Shown: positions 43,779 through 52,575, numbered from the stretch's first letter. The stretch is DNA of 64,000 nucleotides from Hydrogenophaga sp. RAC07 (GCF_001713375.1 NZ_CP016449.1:4011501-4075500); one strand, 5' to 3'. Numbers and translations: made by a program. The notes: generated from the sequence alone by a model not told the origin.

Positions 43779-44729
43779 ATGGAAAGCATTGCCCCCCTGT
43801 GGCTGTGGGTCGTCTTCGTCGTGTTCGTCGTGGCGGCCCTGTTTGTCGATTTTGTCGTGCTCAAGAAGCAGGGTGCTCAGGAGGTGAGCGTCAAACAGGC
43901 GGTCAACTGGTCGCTGGTCTGGGTGGGCTTGAGCTTTGTGTTCAATGTGTTGTTCTGGTTCGCCATCAGGGACACCACCGGATCGAGCGCGATCGCCAAC
44001 GAGAAGTCGCTTGAGTTCCTCACCGGCTACCTGATCGAGAAGAGTCTGGCGGTCGACAACATCTTTGTCTTCCTGCTCATCTTCACCTACTTCGCCGTGC
44101 CTGCGGCCTACCAGAAGCGCGTGCTCATGATCGGTATCGTGGGCGCCATCGTGCTGCGCACGGTGATGATCCTGGTGGGCGGCTGGCTGATCTCGGAGTT
44201 CCACTGGATCCTGTATGTGTTCGGCGCCTTCCTGGTGCTCACCGGCGTGAAGATGTGGTGGGCCGCCGGCCAGGAGCCCAGCCTGGACGACAACCCCGCG
44301 CTCAAGCTGCTGCGCAAGGTGTTGCCGGTGAGCAAGAACTTCGATGGTGAGAAGTTCTGGACGGTGGAGAACGGCAAGCGCATCGCCACGCCGCTGCTCA
44401 TGGTGATCTGCCTGGTGGGCCTGACCGACGTGATCTTTGCGGTGGACTCCATCCCCGCGATCTTCGCCATCACCAAGGATCCGTTCATCGTGCTCACCAG
44501 CAACGTGTTCGCCATCCTCGGTTTGCGCGCCATGTTCTTCCTGCTGCAGGCCGCGGCCAGCCGCTTCCACCTGCTCAACTACGGCCTGGCCGTGATCCTG
44601 GTGTTCATCGGCAGCAAGATGCTGTTGATCGACGTGTTCAAGATCCCGGTGGCCGTTTCTCTCGGCGTGGTCCTGTCGATCCTGGCCATCACCATGATCT
44701 GGAGCTCCAAAACGGCCCCAAACACCTAA
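43779..44729 (+). CDS. TerC-family membrane protein, probable Alx-like manganese exporter
   Basis: A 316-residue polytopic protein (about 9 hydrophobic segments) with TerC-family marks: an acidic first helix ending FVDFVVL, the loop GYLIEKSLAVDNIFVFLLIF with the paired Glu and Asp, and GLTDVIFAVDSIPAIFAITK in the second half. Alx and MntX-type proteins export Mn2+. The yybP-ykoY riboswitch 30-160 bp upstream supports this strongly. ATG at 43779 is 6 bp after GAGG; an earlier in-frame ATG at 43731 lies inside the aptamer. It meets the convergent cyclic-nucleotide-domain gene with a 4-bp overlap. Confidence 0.9.
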   Translation: MESIAPLWLWVVFVVFVVAALFVDFVVLKKQGAQEVSVKQAVNWSLVWVGLSFVFNVLFWFAIRDTTGSSAIANEKSLEFLTGYLIEKSLAVDNIFVFLLIFTYFAVPAAYQKRVLMIGIVGAIVLRTVMILVGGWLISEFHWILYVFGAFLVLTGVKMWWAAGQEPSLDDNPALKLLRKVLPVSKNFDGEKFWTVENGKRIATPLLMVICLVGLTDVIFAVDSIPAIFAITKDPFIVLTSNVFAILGLRAMFFLLQAAASRFHLLNYGLAVILVFIGSKMLLIDVFKIPVAVSLGVVLSILAITMIWSSKTAPNT

Positions 44730-45331
44730 CGTGGCTCGGGGATCAGGCGGTCAATCTCCTGCTGCATCGACAGGACGAGTTGACCGTAGAGCTGCAGCTT
44801 GGTGTCGTTCTCGCGCAGCCGCTGGCTCAGGCGCTGGGCCACGGCGCTGAGCAGTTTGGCGGCGGTGGTGGGTTCTTCGGCAATGAGCGTCTGCAGGGAT
44901 GCTCGGGTGAGCACAGCGCAGCGCACCTCGGTGCTGGCGGTGCAGGTGGCGGAGCGGGCTTCGCCGTCCATGAGCGACATTTCGCCCATGAGGTGGCCCG
45001 GACCGAGCACGTTGACCGTGTGCGGCTCGGTGCGGCTCACGGTGACGGCCTCCACCGTCACCTCGCCCTCGATCACCAGCGCCATGAAGCCGTCTTCGCC
45101 GCCGCTGTGGCCCTGGCGGATGATGGCTTCGCCCTCGGCGCAGCGCCGCAGTTCCATGTAGGCCACCACCGTGAGCGCTTCGCCGGGGCTGAGCTGGATG
45201 AGTGCCGTGGTGGAACGCAGCAGATCTGCGGCACGCCGGGCGGTGGTGGACACCCCCACACGCTGGTGTCGCCGTTTGCGCAGGCGGGCGGCGGTGTAGC
45301 GCTCGCCGAACAAGGTGTCGAACAGGGCCAT
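44726..45331 (-). CDS. Cyclic-nucleotide-binding domain protein lacking a DNA-binding domain
   Basis: A 201-residue protein. Residues about 50-175 form a cyclic-nucleotide-binding domain (FMALVIEGEVTVEAV, GEMSLMDGEARSATCTA holding the phosphate-binding cassette). The C terminus (SAVAQRLSQRLRENDTKLQL, YGQLVLSMQQEIDRLIP) is a long helix, not a CRP/FNR helix-turn-helix, so it cannot act as a standard CRP. It diverges from the histidine kinase gene and might bring a nucleotide signal to that system, which is inference. Start at ATG 45331. Confidence 0.82.
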   Translation of the reverse strand: MALFDTLFGERYTAARLRKRRHQRVGVSTTARRAADLLRSTTALIQLSPGEALTVVAYMELRRCAEGEAIIRQGHSGGEDGFMALVIEGEVTVEAVTVSRTEPHTVNVLGPGHLMGEMSLMDGEARSATCTASTEVRCAVLTRASLQTLIAEEPTTAAKLLSAVAQRLSQRLRENDTKLQLYGQLVLSMQQEIDRLIPEPR

Positions 45332-45426
45332 GGGGAATACCGGTGGGCTGCGGAGGGTCTGGTGCTCATTGTCGCGCTTTGCCCGCCATGCACCGCTTTG
45401 GCACATTCATTGCGTGCGTTGTGTGC

Positions 45427-46614
45427 ATGCAGATCGACACGCCCACCCCGAACACCCGCGCCTGGGGCGACCCGCTGGCGCTGCTGCTCGCCTCCACCGG
45501 CGAGGGGGTGTTCGGCATCGATCTCGACGGCCTGTGCGTGTTCATCAACCACGCGGGCGCCCGCATGATCGGCTTCGAGCCGGACGAACTGCTGGGCCGC
45601 AACATGCACGACCTCACCCACCATTCGCACGCCGACGGCGCGCACTACCCGGTGGACGACTGCCCGATCTTCAAGGCCTTTCTGGAAGGCCTGCCCTGCC
45701 GCATCGACTCCGAGGTGTTCTGGCGCCGCGACGGCTCCAGCTTCCCGGTCGAGTACTCCAGCCACCCCATACTCGACGAGGGCGCCGTGCGCGGCGCGGT
45801 CGTGACCTTTGTCGACATCACCGAACGCAAGCGCGCCGCCGACGCCCTGCAGCGCGCCAAGGACGAGCTGGAAGAGCGTGTGGGTGAGCGCACGCTCGCG
45901 CTGGCCACGGCCCTGAAGCAGGTGCGCGAGCTGGCCGCGCGCTCGGAAGCCGTGCGCGAGGAAGAGCGCACCCGCATCGCTCGCGAGGTGCACGACGAGC
46001 TTGGCAGCCTCCTGGTGGCCCTCAAGATGGACGTGAACTGGCTGGACAAGCGCCTCTCCGAACAGGAGCAGCGCACGCTGGAGGCGGCGGGCGACATGCG
46101 CGAACGCATGCGCTGCAAGTGCCAGAACATGAGCCGCCTGATCGAGACCGCGGTGGACAACGTGGGCCGCATCATCACCGACCTGCGCCCCAGCATCCTG
46201 GACCACCAGGGCCTGTGGGCCGCGCTCGAATGGCAGGCGCAGGAGTTCGTGCAGTCGGCCGAGATGTCCCTGAACTGGTGCATGGAGGTGGACGACGCAC
46301 CCGACCCGCCCGAGCCGCTGGCCATGGGCGTGTTCCGCATCTTCCAGGAGATGCTGAGCAACGTGGGGCGGCACGCGCGCGCCGACCGCCTGGGCGTGCA
46401 CATCGTCGTGCGCGGGACGTCGCTGCAACTCACCGTGCAAGACAATGGCGTGGGCGCGCCGGCCCAGGCTTTTGAGGCGGCCGATGCCTACGGCGTGATG
46501 GGCATGCGCGAGCGGGCGCGGCATTTTGGCGGCGACATTCACATCGACAGCGCACCAGGACAGGGCACCCGCATGGGCCTGACGGTGACGCTGCCCTCCG
46601 GAGACGTGGCTTGA
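45427..46614 (+). CDS. Soluble PAS-domain histidine kinase (NarX/HisKA_3 type)
   Basis: A 395-residue cytoplasmic kinase: PAS domain (LLLASTGEGVFGIDLDGLCV through AVVTFVDITERKRA, about residues 17-135), coiled linker, HisKA_3 dimerisation region with the phospho-His in RIAREVHDELGSLL (His189), and a HATPase domain (EMLSNVGRHARA, QDNGVGAPAQA, GMRERARHFGG). No membrane segment. A start at 45388 would add 13 residues. It is translationally coupled to the NarL-type regulator encoded immediately downstream and lies upstream of the cyanate operon, which it may control. Confidence 0.9.
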   Translation: MQIDTPTPNTRAWGDPLALLLASTGEGVFGIDLDGLCVFINHAGARMIGFEPDELLGRNMHDLTHHSHADGAHYPVDDCPIFKAFLEGLPCRIDSEVFWRRDGSSFPVEYSSHPILDEGAVRGAVVTFVDITERKRAADALQRAKDELEERVGERTLALATALKQVRELAARSEAVREEERTRIAREVHDELGSLLVALKMDVNWLDKRLSEQEQRTLEAAGDMRERMRCKCQNMSRLIETAVDNVGRIITDLRPSILDHQGLWAALEWQAQEFVQSAEMSLNWCMEVDDAPDPPEPLAMGVFRIFQEMLSNVGRHARADRLGVHIVVRGTSLQLTVQDNGVGAPAQAFEAADAYGVMGMRERARHFGGDIHIDSAPGQGTRMGLTVTLPSGDVA

Positions 46615-46631
46615 ATACGCAGTTCGACCTC

Positions 46632-47294
46632 ATGACCGAAACCATCCGCGTGCTGATCGGTGACGACCACCGCATCGTGCGCGAGGGGCTCAAGCAGATC
46701 CTGGCCGACGCCCCCGATGTGCAGGTGGTGGCCGAGGCGCAGACCGGCCCCGAGGTGCTCGACGTGGTGAGGGCCTTCCACGGCAGCGAAGGGCTCGATC
46801 TCGTGTTGCTCGACATCGCCATGCCCGGCCTGGACGGGCTGGACGTGCTGCAGGCGATCAAGCGCGAGCACCCGCGCCTGCCGGTGCTCATGCTCAGCAC
46901 CTACCCCGAGAAGCAGTATGCGGTGCGCTGCATCCGCCTGGGCGCCTGCGGTTACCTGAACAAGAGCGCCGACCCCGACGACATGCTGGCCGCCGTGCGC
47001 AAGGCCGCGGGCGGCGCCGTGTTCGTGAGCCAGGCCACGGCCGAAGCGCTGGCCGCTGCCGTGGGCAGCGCGGGTGCGCAGACCGGGCCCGAGGCGCTCT
47101 CGCACCGCGAGTACCAGGTCTACCGCCTGCTCACCCAGGGCCGCACCGTGAGCGAAATTGGTGCGCAGCTCGGCCTGGCGGCCAACACGGTGAGCACTTA
47201 CCGTGCACGCGTGCTGGACAAGACCGGCGCGAAGAACGACGTGGAACTCGCGCTGTACGCCGAACGCCATACACGCGCGCCCAAACCCGCCTGA
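46632..47294 (+). CDS. NarL/FixJ-family response regulator
   Basis: A 220-residue regulator: receiver domain with acidic pocket GDDHRIVREGL (Asp11, Asp12), phospho-acceptor Asp61 in LLDIAMPGLDG and the conserved Lys in YLNKSAD, then a LuxR-type helix-turn-helix (LSHREYQVYRLLTQGRTVSE, IGAQLGLAANTVSTYRARVL). Start ATG at 46632; a TTG at 46611 overlapping the kinase stop is also possible. Partner of the kinase just upstream. An 18-bp palindrome starts 24 bp after its stop. Confidence 0.91.
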   Translation: MTETIRVLIGDDHRIVREGLKQILADAPDVQVVAEAQTGPEVLDVVRAFHGSEGLDLVLLDIAMPGLDGLDVLQAIKREHPRLPVLMLSTYPEKQYAVRCIRLGACGYLNKSADPDDMLAAVRKAAGGAVFVSQATAEALAAAVGSAGAQTGPEALSHREYQVYRLLTQGRTVSEIGAQLGLAANTVSTYRARVLDKTGAKNDVELALYAERHTRAPKPA

Positions 47295-47317
47295 TATCTC
47301 CCTGAAAAGCCGCTTCT

Positions 47318-47335
47318 TGTAGGGCTGGCCCTACA
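47318..47335. promoter_or_regulatory. TGTAGGGC-TG-GCCCTACA palindrome upstream of the cyanate operon
   Basis: A perfect 8-2-8 inverted repeat centred about 100 bp before the predicted transcription start of the cyanate operon. Its 7-2-7 core spacing is that of NarL-family dimer sites, which suits the regulator encoded 24 bp upstream, while its distance would also suit an upstream activating site for a sigma-54 activator. No second copy was noticed in the window. Confidence 0.55.
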
Positions 47336-47400
47336 CGGCGTCGGTCAGCCTCCCGCGACTTGTGCTCCTCTGCGGCGATCGGGGCCGCCTGCACCGCATC

Positions 47401-47416
47401 TGGCCCGTTGCTTGCA
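47401..47416 (+). promoter_or_regulatory. Sigma-54 promoter of the cyanate operon (predicted)
   Basis: TGGCCCGTTGCTTGCA matches the sigma-54 pattern TGGCACGNNNNTTGCW at all but one specified position and keeps the GG (-24) and GC (-12) spacing. It would start transcription about 47427, giving a leader of roughly 27 nt with the ribosome site CGAGG before the ATG at 47454. Nitrogen-regulated sigma-54 control fits use of cyanate as a nitrogen source. Confidence 0.65.
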
Positions 47417-47453
47417 ATGAACACCTCGTCCATCAACTCACGAGGTGCGCGCC

Positions 47454-48863
47454 ATGTCCGAATTCTTCGATCCCTACAACGCCGATCGTCCGCTCATGCT
47501 CAAGTGCAGCTGCGGACGCGACCACACGATCGCCGATCACCACGCCGAGGTGGCGGCCGACGGTGCGGCCATCGAATTGCGCCGACGCAGCGAGGCCGCC
47601 GAGTTCGAGGCCTACAGCAACGAGTTCATTGAAGCCACGCTGGTCAAGGCGCTGTTTCCGCACGACGAGGTGCGCCGCCGTTTCCTGCGCGCCGTAGGCA
47701 AGGGCACGGCCATGGCCGCCATTGCAAGCGTGTTGCCGGTGGCCAGCCTGCAAGCCATGGCGCAAGAGAAGCAAGGCTCGCTGGAGAAGACCAACCTGAA
47801 GATCGGTTTCATCCCGATCACCTGCGCCACGCCGCTCATCATGGCCGCGCCGCTGGGCTTCTACCAGAAGCAGGGCCTCAACGTCGAAGTCACCAAGACC
47901 GCGGGCTGGGCCCTGGTGCGCGACAAGATGATCAACAAGGAATACGACGCGACCCACTTCCTGTCGCCGATGCCGCTGGCCATCAGCATGGGCCTGGGCA
48001 GCAACGCCGTGCCGATGAACGTGGCGACCATCCAGAACATCAACGGCCAGGCGATCACGCTGGCCCTGAAGCACAAGAACAACCGCGATCCGAAGAACTG
48101 GAAAGGCTTCAAGTTCGGCATCCCGTTCGACTACTCGATGCACAACTTCCTGTTGCGCTACTACCTGGCCGAGAACGGCCTGAACCCGGACACCGACGTG
48201 CAGCTGCGCGTGATCCCGCCGGCGGAGATGGTGGCCAACCTGCGCGCCGGCAACATCGACGGCTTCCTCGGCCCGGACCCGTTCAACCAGCGTGCGGTGT
48301 TCGACGAAGTCGGCTTCATCCACGTGCTGACCCGCGACCTCTGGGACGGGCACCCGTGCTGCGCCTTCGGCACCAGCACCGAGTTCATCCAGAAGAACCC
48401 CAACACCTTTGCAGCGCTCTACCGTGCGGTGCTCACTTCGGCCGCCATGGCGCGCGACCCGAAGAACCGCGAGCTGATCGCCAAGGTGATCTCGCCCAGC
48501 CAATACCTCAACCAGCCCGAAGCCGTGGTCACGCAGGTGCTCACAGGGCGCTTTGCCGACGGCCTGGGCAAGATCCAGAACGTGCCCGAGCGCGCCGACT
48601 TCGATCCGATGCCGTGGCAGAGCATGGCCGTTTGGATGCTCACGCAGATGCAGCGCTGGGGCTATGTCAAGGGCGACGTGGACTACAAGGCCGTGGCCGA
48701 GAAGGTGTTCCTGATCACCGACGCGCGCAAACACATGAAGGACCTGGGTCAACCGTTCGCCGCCGGCGGTGGCTACACCAAGCACACCATCATGGGCAAG
48801 GCGTTTGATTCGGCCAAGCCTGCCGAGTACCTCAAGAGCTTCGCCATCAGCAAAGCGGCTTGA
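47454..48863 (+). CDS. cynA: CmpA/NrtA-type substrate-binding protein, probable cyanate-binding CynA
   Basis: A 469-residue protein. The mature CmpA/NrtA domain begins near residue 114 (NLKIGFIPITCATPLIMAAP) and includes LRYYLAENGLNPDTDVQLRV. Its export signal is a Tat type (RRRFLRAVGKGTAMAAIASV) but starts only at residue 74, after a polar N-region that has CSCGRDH (residues 18-24) and HH (29-30), a possible metal site. Homologues bind nitrate, bicarbonate or cyanate; cyanate is inferred from the downstream cynS. Start ATG at 47454; upstream sits a sigma-54 promoter match. Confidence 0.85.
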   Translation: MSEFFDPYNADRPLMLKCSCGRDHTIADHHAEVAADGAAIELRRRSEAAEFEAYSNEFIEATLVKALFPHDEVRRRFLRAVGKGTAMAAIASVLPVASLQAMAQEKQGSLEKTNLKIGFIPITCATPLIMAAPLGFYQKQGLNVEVTKTAGWALVRDKMINKEYDATHFLSPMPLAISMGLGSNAVPMNVATIQNINGQAITLALKHKNNRDPKNWKGFKFGIPFDYSMHNFLLRYYLAENGLNPDTDVQLRVIPPAEMVANLRAGNIDGFLGPDPFNQRAVFDEVGFIHVLTRDLWDGHPCCAFGTSTEFIQKNPNTFAALYRAVLTSAAMARDPKNRELIAKVISPSQYLNQPEAVVTQVLTGRFADGLGKIQNVPERADFDPMPWQSMAVWMLTQMQRWGYVKGDVDYKAVAEKVFLITDARKHMKDLGQPFAAGGGYTKHTIMGKAFDSAKPAEYLKSFAISKAA

Positions 48864-48865
48864 CC

Positions 48866-49729
48866 ATGAAAGCCACCAGCCTCAACCTGCGCGCGGCCCT
48901 GGTCTCGCTGATCATCTTCTGCGTCTTCATCGGGGCCTGGCAGCTTTCAACGTCGGGGCCGTCGATTGGCGGCGCCTCCAGCGGCATGACGGCCGAGGAG
49001 ATCGAGTACGCCAAGATGATGGGCAAGGACCCCGGCGCCGAGAAGAGCACCGGTTTCCCACCGCCCATGGAAGTGGCCAAGGCGAGCTGGGGGCATTTGT
49101 CCGACCCGTTCTACGACAATGGTCCGAACGACAAGGGCATCGGCATCCAGCTCGCGCATTCACTCGGCCGCGTGGGCCTGGGCTTTTTGCTGGCCATGGC
49201 GGTGGCGATTCCGCTGGGCTTCCTGATTGGCATGTCGCCGCTGATGCGCAAGGCGTTCGACCCCTTCGTGCAGGTGCTCAAACCCATCAGCCCGCTGGCC
49301 TGGATGCCGCTGGCGCTCTACACGTTGAAAGACTCCGACGTGAGCGGCATTTTCGTGATCTTCATCTGCTCGGTGTGGCCGATGTTGATCAACACCGCCT
49401 TCGGTGTGTCCGCCGTCAAGCGCGAGTGGCTCAACGTGGCGAGCACGCTCGAAGTGAACCCGATCCGCAAGGCCTTCCAGGTGATCCTGCCGGCCGCCGC
49501 GCCCACCATCCTCACCGGCATGCGCATCAGCATGGGCATCGCCTGGCTGGTGATCGTGGCCGCCGAGATGCTGGTGGGTGGCACCGGCGTGGGCTACTTC
49601 GTGTGGAACGAGTGGAACAACCTCTCGCTCACCAACGTGATCTTTGCCGTGCTGCTCATCGGTGTGGTGGGCATGTTGCTCGACCTCATGTTTGCCCAGT
49701 TGCAGAAGGCGGTGACCTATGTGGAGTGA
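48866..49729 (+). CDS. cynB: ABC transporter permease, probable cyanate permease CynB
   Basis: A 287-residue NrtB/SsuC-type permease with about six membrane segments and the EAA-loop region EWLNVASTLEVNPIRKAFQV, followed by ILPAAAPTILTGMRISMGIA. An 80-residue periplasmic insert (about residues 30-95) between the first helix and the core is usual for NrtB-like permeases. ATG at 48866 lies just after the cynA stop. Its end overlaps the ATPase gene by 11 bp. It is the membrane channel for the substrate bound by the preceding protein. Confidence 0.88.
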   Translation: MKATSLNLRAALVSLIIFCVFIGAWQLSTSGPSIGGASSGMTAEEIEYAKMMGKDPGAEKSTGFPPPMEVAKASWGHLSDPFYDNGPNDKGIGIQLAHSLGRVGLGFLLAMAVAIPLGFLIGMSPLMRKAFDPFVQVLKPISPLAWMPLALYTLKDSDVSGIFVIFICSVWPMLINTAFGVSAVKREWLNVASTLEVNPIRKAFQVILPAAAPTILTGMRISMGIAWLVIVAAEMLVGGTGVGYFVWNEWNNLSLTNVIFAVLLIGVVGMLLDLMFAQLQKAVTYVE

Positions 49730-50591
49730 CACCAGCGTGCGCGAAAGCGCCGTCCTGCCTCAAGCCACTGCGCCGGCCCCAACGAAAGCTCCCAAGATGA
49801 CCGGTTTCCTCCAGGTTGAAAACCTCGCCAAGGCCTACCAGGCCGACAAGCCGGTGTTTGCCGACGTGTCCTTCGCCATCGACAAGGGCGAGTTCGTCTG
49901 CATCATCGGCCACAGCGGCTGCGGCAAGACCACCATCCTCAACGTGCTCGCGGGCCTGGACACCGCCACCTCCGGCCACTGCTTCATGGACGGCCGCGAG
50001 ATCGCGGGCCCCAGCCTGGAGCGCGGCGTGGTGTTCCAGAGCCATGCGCTCATGCCCTGGCTCAGCGTGCGGCAAAACATTGCGTTCGCGGTCAAGTCGC
50101 GCTGGCCCGACTGGAGCCGCGCGCAGATCAACGAACACGCCGAAAAGTTTGTGGCGCTGGTGGGTCTGTCCCCGGCAATCGACAAGAAGCCCAGCCAGCT
50201 CTCGGGCGGCATGAAGCAACGCGTGGGCATTGCGCGCGCCTTTGCCATCCAGCCCAAGATGTTGCTGCTCGACGAGCCCTTCGGCGCGCTCGATGCGCTC
50301 ACACGCGGCACGATCCAGGACGAGCTGATGGGCATCGTGCGCGAGACGCACCAGACCGTTTTCATGATCACGCACGATGTGGACGAAGCCATCCTGCTGG
50401 CCGACCGCATCCTGCTGATGAGCAACGGATCCGAGACGCCCAACGGCTACAAGCCCGGCGGCATGGCCGAGGTGGTGGTCAACCCGCTGCCACGCAGCCG
50501 CACACGCGCACAACTGCACCACCTCGATGGTTACTACGACCTGCGCAACCACATCGTGGATTTTTTGGTCTCGCGCGCCAAGGCGCACTGA
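49719..50591 (+). CDS. cynD: ABC transporter ATP-binding protein, probable cyanate ATPase CynD
   Basis: A 290-residue ATPase with Walker [11 protein letters not shown]-loop [10 protein letters not shown], signature [15 protein letters not shown], Walker [12 protein letters not shown] and the H-loop ITHDVDEA. Residues 1-28 are a Pro/Ala-rich extension before the ABC domain. It matches NrtD/SsuB types. It overlaps the permease gene by 11 bp. Together the three proteins should import cyanate for the cyanase encoded next. Confidence 0.9.
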   Translation: MWSDTSVRESAVLPQATAPAPTKAPKMTGFLQVENLAKAYQADKPVFADVSFAIDKGEFVCIIGHSGCGKTTILNVLAGLDTATSGHCFMDGREIAGPSLERGVVFQSHALMPWLSVRQNIAFAVKSRWPDWSRAQINEHAEKFVALVGLSPAIDKKPSQLSGGMKQRVGIARAFAIQPKMLLLDEPFGALDALTRGTIQDELMGIVRETHQTVFMITHDVDEAILLADRILLMSNGSETPNGYKPGGMAEVVVNPLPRSRTRAQLHHLDGYYDLRNHIVDFLVSRAKAH

Positions 50592-50636
50592 CCCCTTTTT
50601 CTTTCCTTTCTCCACCACAAGCAACGAGGCAACACC

Positions 50637-51080
50637 ATGAGCCGACTCGACGTCACCGAAAAAATCATCACCACCAAAGTCACCAAGGGCCTGAGCTGGG
50701 CCGACGTGGCCAAGAAGGTGGGCCAGTCCAAGGAATGGACCACCGCGCTCTGCCTGGGCCAGATGACCGCCACGCCCGCGCAAGCCAAGGTGCTGGGCAA
50801 GATCTTCGGTCTCTCCAGCGACGAACAGAAGTGGCTGATGGTCGTGCCCTACAAGGGTTCGCTGCCCACCACGGTGCCCACCGATCCACTGATCTACCGC
50901 TTCTACGAACTCGTGAGCGTGTACGGCACGACCTTCAAGGAACTGATCCACGAAGAGTTCGGCGACGGCATCATGAGCGCGATCGATTTCAAGATGGACA
51001 TGCAGCGCCAGGCCGACCCGAACGGCGACCGCGTCAACATCGTCATGTCCGGGAAATTCCTCCCCTACAAGCAGTACTGA
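50637..51080 (+). CDS. cynS: Cyanate hydratase (cyanase)
   Basis: A 147-residue cyanase with an N-terminal helical domain and the catalytic C-terminal domain. The active-site Arg88, Glu91 and Ser114 are present in [13 protein letters not shown] and [11 protein letters not shown], matching Arg96, Glu99 and Ser122 of the 156-residue E. coli enzyme at a constant offset of 8. It turns cyanate plus bicarbonate into ammonia and CO2 via carbamate, giving a nitrogen source. It lies 45 bp after the ATPase gene and its stop overlaps the next start (TGATG). Confidence 0.96.
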   Translation: MSRLDVTEKIITTKVTKGLSWADVAKKVGQSKEWTTALCLGQMTATPAQAKVLGKIFGLSSDEQKWLMVVPYKGSLPTTVPTDPLIYRFYELVSVYGTTFKELIHEEFGDGIMSAIDFKMDMQRQADPNGDRVNIVMSGKFLPYKQY

Positions 51081-51547
51081 TGGAGCTCCGCCCGCCGCTG
51101 CCGCCCTTCACCGCCGAGACGGCGGCGCAGAAGGTGCGCATGGCCGAGGACGCGTGGAATTCGCGCGACCCCGACCGGGTGGTCAAGGTCTACACCGAGG
51201 ACACGCGCTGGCGCAACCGCGCGGAGTTTCCGGTGGGCCGAGAGCAGGTGCACGCCTTCCTGGTGCGCAAGTGGGCGAAGGAACTGGAGTACCGCCTCAT
51301 CAAGGAACTCTGGGCCTTCACCGACAACCGCATCGCGGTGCGCTTCGTCTACGAATGGCACGACGACTCGGGCCAGTGGTTCCGCTCTTTCGGGAACGAG
51401 AACTGGCAGTTCACGCCCGAGGGCTACATGGAGCAGCGCCACGCCAGCATCAACGACCGGCCAATCGCCGCCGATGAGCGCCTGTTCCACTGGCCGCTCG
51501 GCGCTCGGCCCCAGGACCATGCGGGTTTGACCGCGCTCGGTCTCTGA
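51080..51547 (+). CDS. NTF2-like protein (DUF1348 type)
   Basis: A 155-residue NTF2/SnoaL-fold protein: [40 protein letters not shown], then [20 protein letters not shown] and [15 protein letters not shown]. These match DUF1348-type proteins of unknown function. Its start overlaps the cynS stop (TGATG), showing translational coupling to cyanase, so it probably acts in the same pathway, for example on a reaction product. No catalytic residues are known for the family. Confidence 0.83.
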   Translation: MELRPPLPPFTAETAAQKVRMAEDAWNSRDPDRVVKVYTEDTRWRNRAEFPVGREQVHAFLVRKWAKELEYRLIKELWAFTDNRIAVRFVYEWHDDSGQWFRSFGNENWQFTPEGYMEQRHASINDRPIAADERLFHWPLGARPQDHAGLTALGL

Positions 51548-51562
51548 GCAAGCAGCGGTCGC

Positions 51563-52474
51563 TCAGGCCCGCACGCCGGCGGTCAATGCAGCCAGCTGCT
51601 GCTGCAGCCAGTCGCGCAGAGCGCGTGCCGCTGGCGTGATCTGGCGTCGACCGGGCAGCACCAGGTGTAGGGGCGCCGGCTCGCCGCGCCAGGCCGGGTT
51701 CACGCGCACCAACTGACCCGCAGCGAGTTCGGCCGACACATCGAGCCACGACTTGTGCGCAACGCCCAGCCCCGCCAGCGCCCAGCGCTTGACCACCTCA
51801 CCGTCGTTGGCCGAGCGGCTGCCACGCACCGGCACGTCCACCCACTGGCCGTCGATCTGCAGGCGCCACGCCTTGGGCACTTCGCCGCCGAGCATGAAGC
51901 GCAAGGCCTCGTGTTCCATCAAATCCTGCGCACGCGTGGGCATGCCGTGGCGGGCGAGGTAGGCCGGTGACGCCACCAGCACGCGGTGGTTGTCCGGCAT
52001 CAGCGGCAGGGCGACCTGCGCCGAGTCGGCCGGCGCGCCATAGCGGATCGCGATGTCCACCGGCACACGCATGAGGTCGGCGTTGTGGTCGGCCAGGTGC
52101 AGGCGCAACGCCAGCTGCGGGTGCCGCTGCTGAAACGTCTCCAGCCAGGGCAGCAGCACATGCCGGCCGAGGTCGGACGGCATGGATATCTGCAGCTCGC
52201 CACGCAAGGCCGCGCGGTGCGGTTGTGCAGCGGCGCGCGCCTGGCCCATGGCCAGCAGCGCCTGGCGCACATGCGGCATCAGGCGTTCGCCCTCGGCCGA
52301 CAGGCGCAGGCTGCGCGTGCTGCGCACGAACACAGCCACGCCCCACTCGGCTTCCAGCCGCTTGAGCGCGGCGCTGGCCGCGGCGGGTGACCAGTCCAAC
52401 GCCTTGGCGGCGGCGGTGAGGCTGCCCAGGTCGGCAATGTGGGTGATCAGTTCCAGCTCCGCGATGCGTGTCAT
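51563..52474 (-). CDS. LysR-family transcriptional regulator
   Basis: A 303-residue regulator with LysR winged helix (LELITHIADLGSLTAAAKAL and AAASAALKRLEAEWGVAVFV) and C-terminal effector domain (LQISMPSDLGRHVLLPWLET). It diverges from an NADPH:quinone reductase-type gene across about 100 bp and probably controls it. The start at 52474 (MTRIAELEL) was chosen because sequence upstream does not resemble the family. Its 3' end is convergent with the cyanate operon across a CTGAGC/GCTCAG repeat. Confidence 0.86.
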   Translation of the reverse strand: MTRIAELELITHIADLGSLTAAAKALDWSPAAASAALKRLEAEWGVAVFVRSTRSLRLSAEGERLMPHVRQALLAMGQARAAAQPHRAALRGELQISMPSDLGRHVLLPWLETFQQRHPQLALRLHLADHNADLMRVPVDIAIRYGAPADSAQVALPLMPDNHRVLVASPAYLARHGMPTRAQDLMEHEALRFMLGGEVPKAWRLQIDGQWVDVPVRGSRSANDGEVVKRWALAGLGVAHKSWLDVSAELAAGQLVRVNPAWRGEPAPLHLVLPGRRQITPAARALRDWLQQQLAALTAGVRA

Positions 52475-52575
52475 CGTTCGATTTTCATTGAAACTGATTC
52501 GCCGGGTCGGGCCTTCAACCGGCGCGTCCTCGCGCGCACACTGGGTGCCATTCATCGACCACCCGGAAGACCCCC

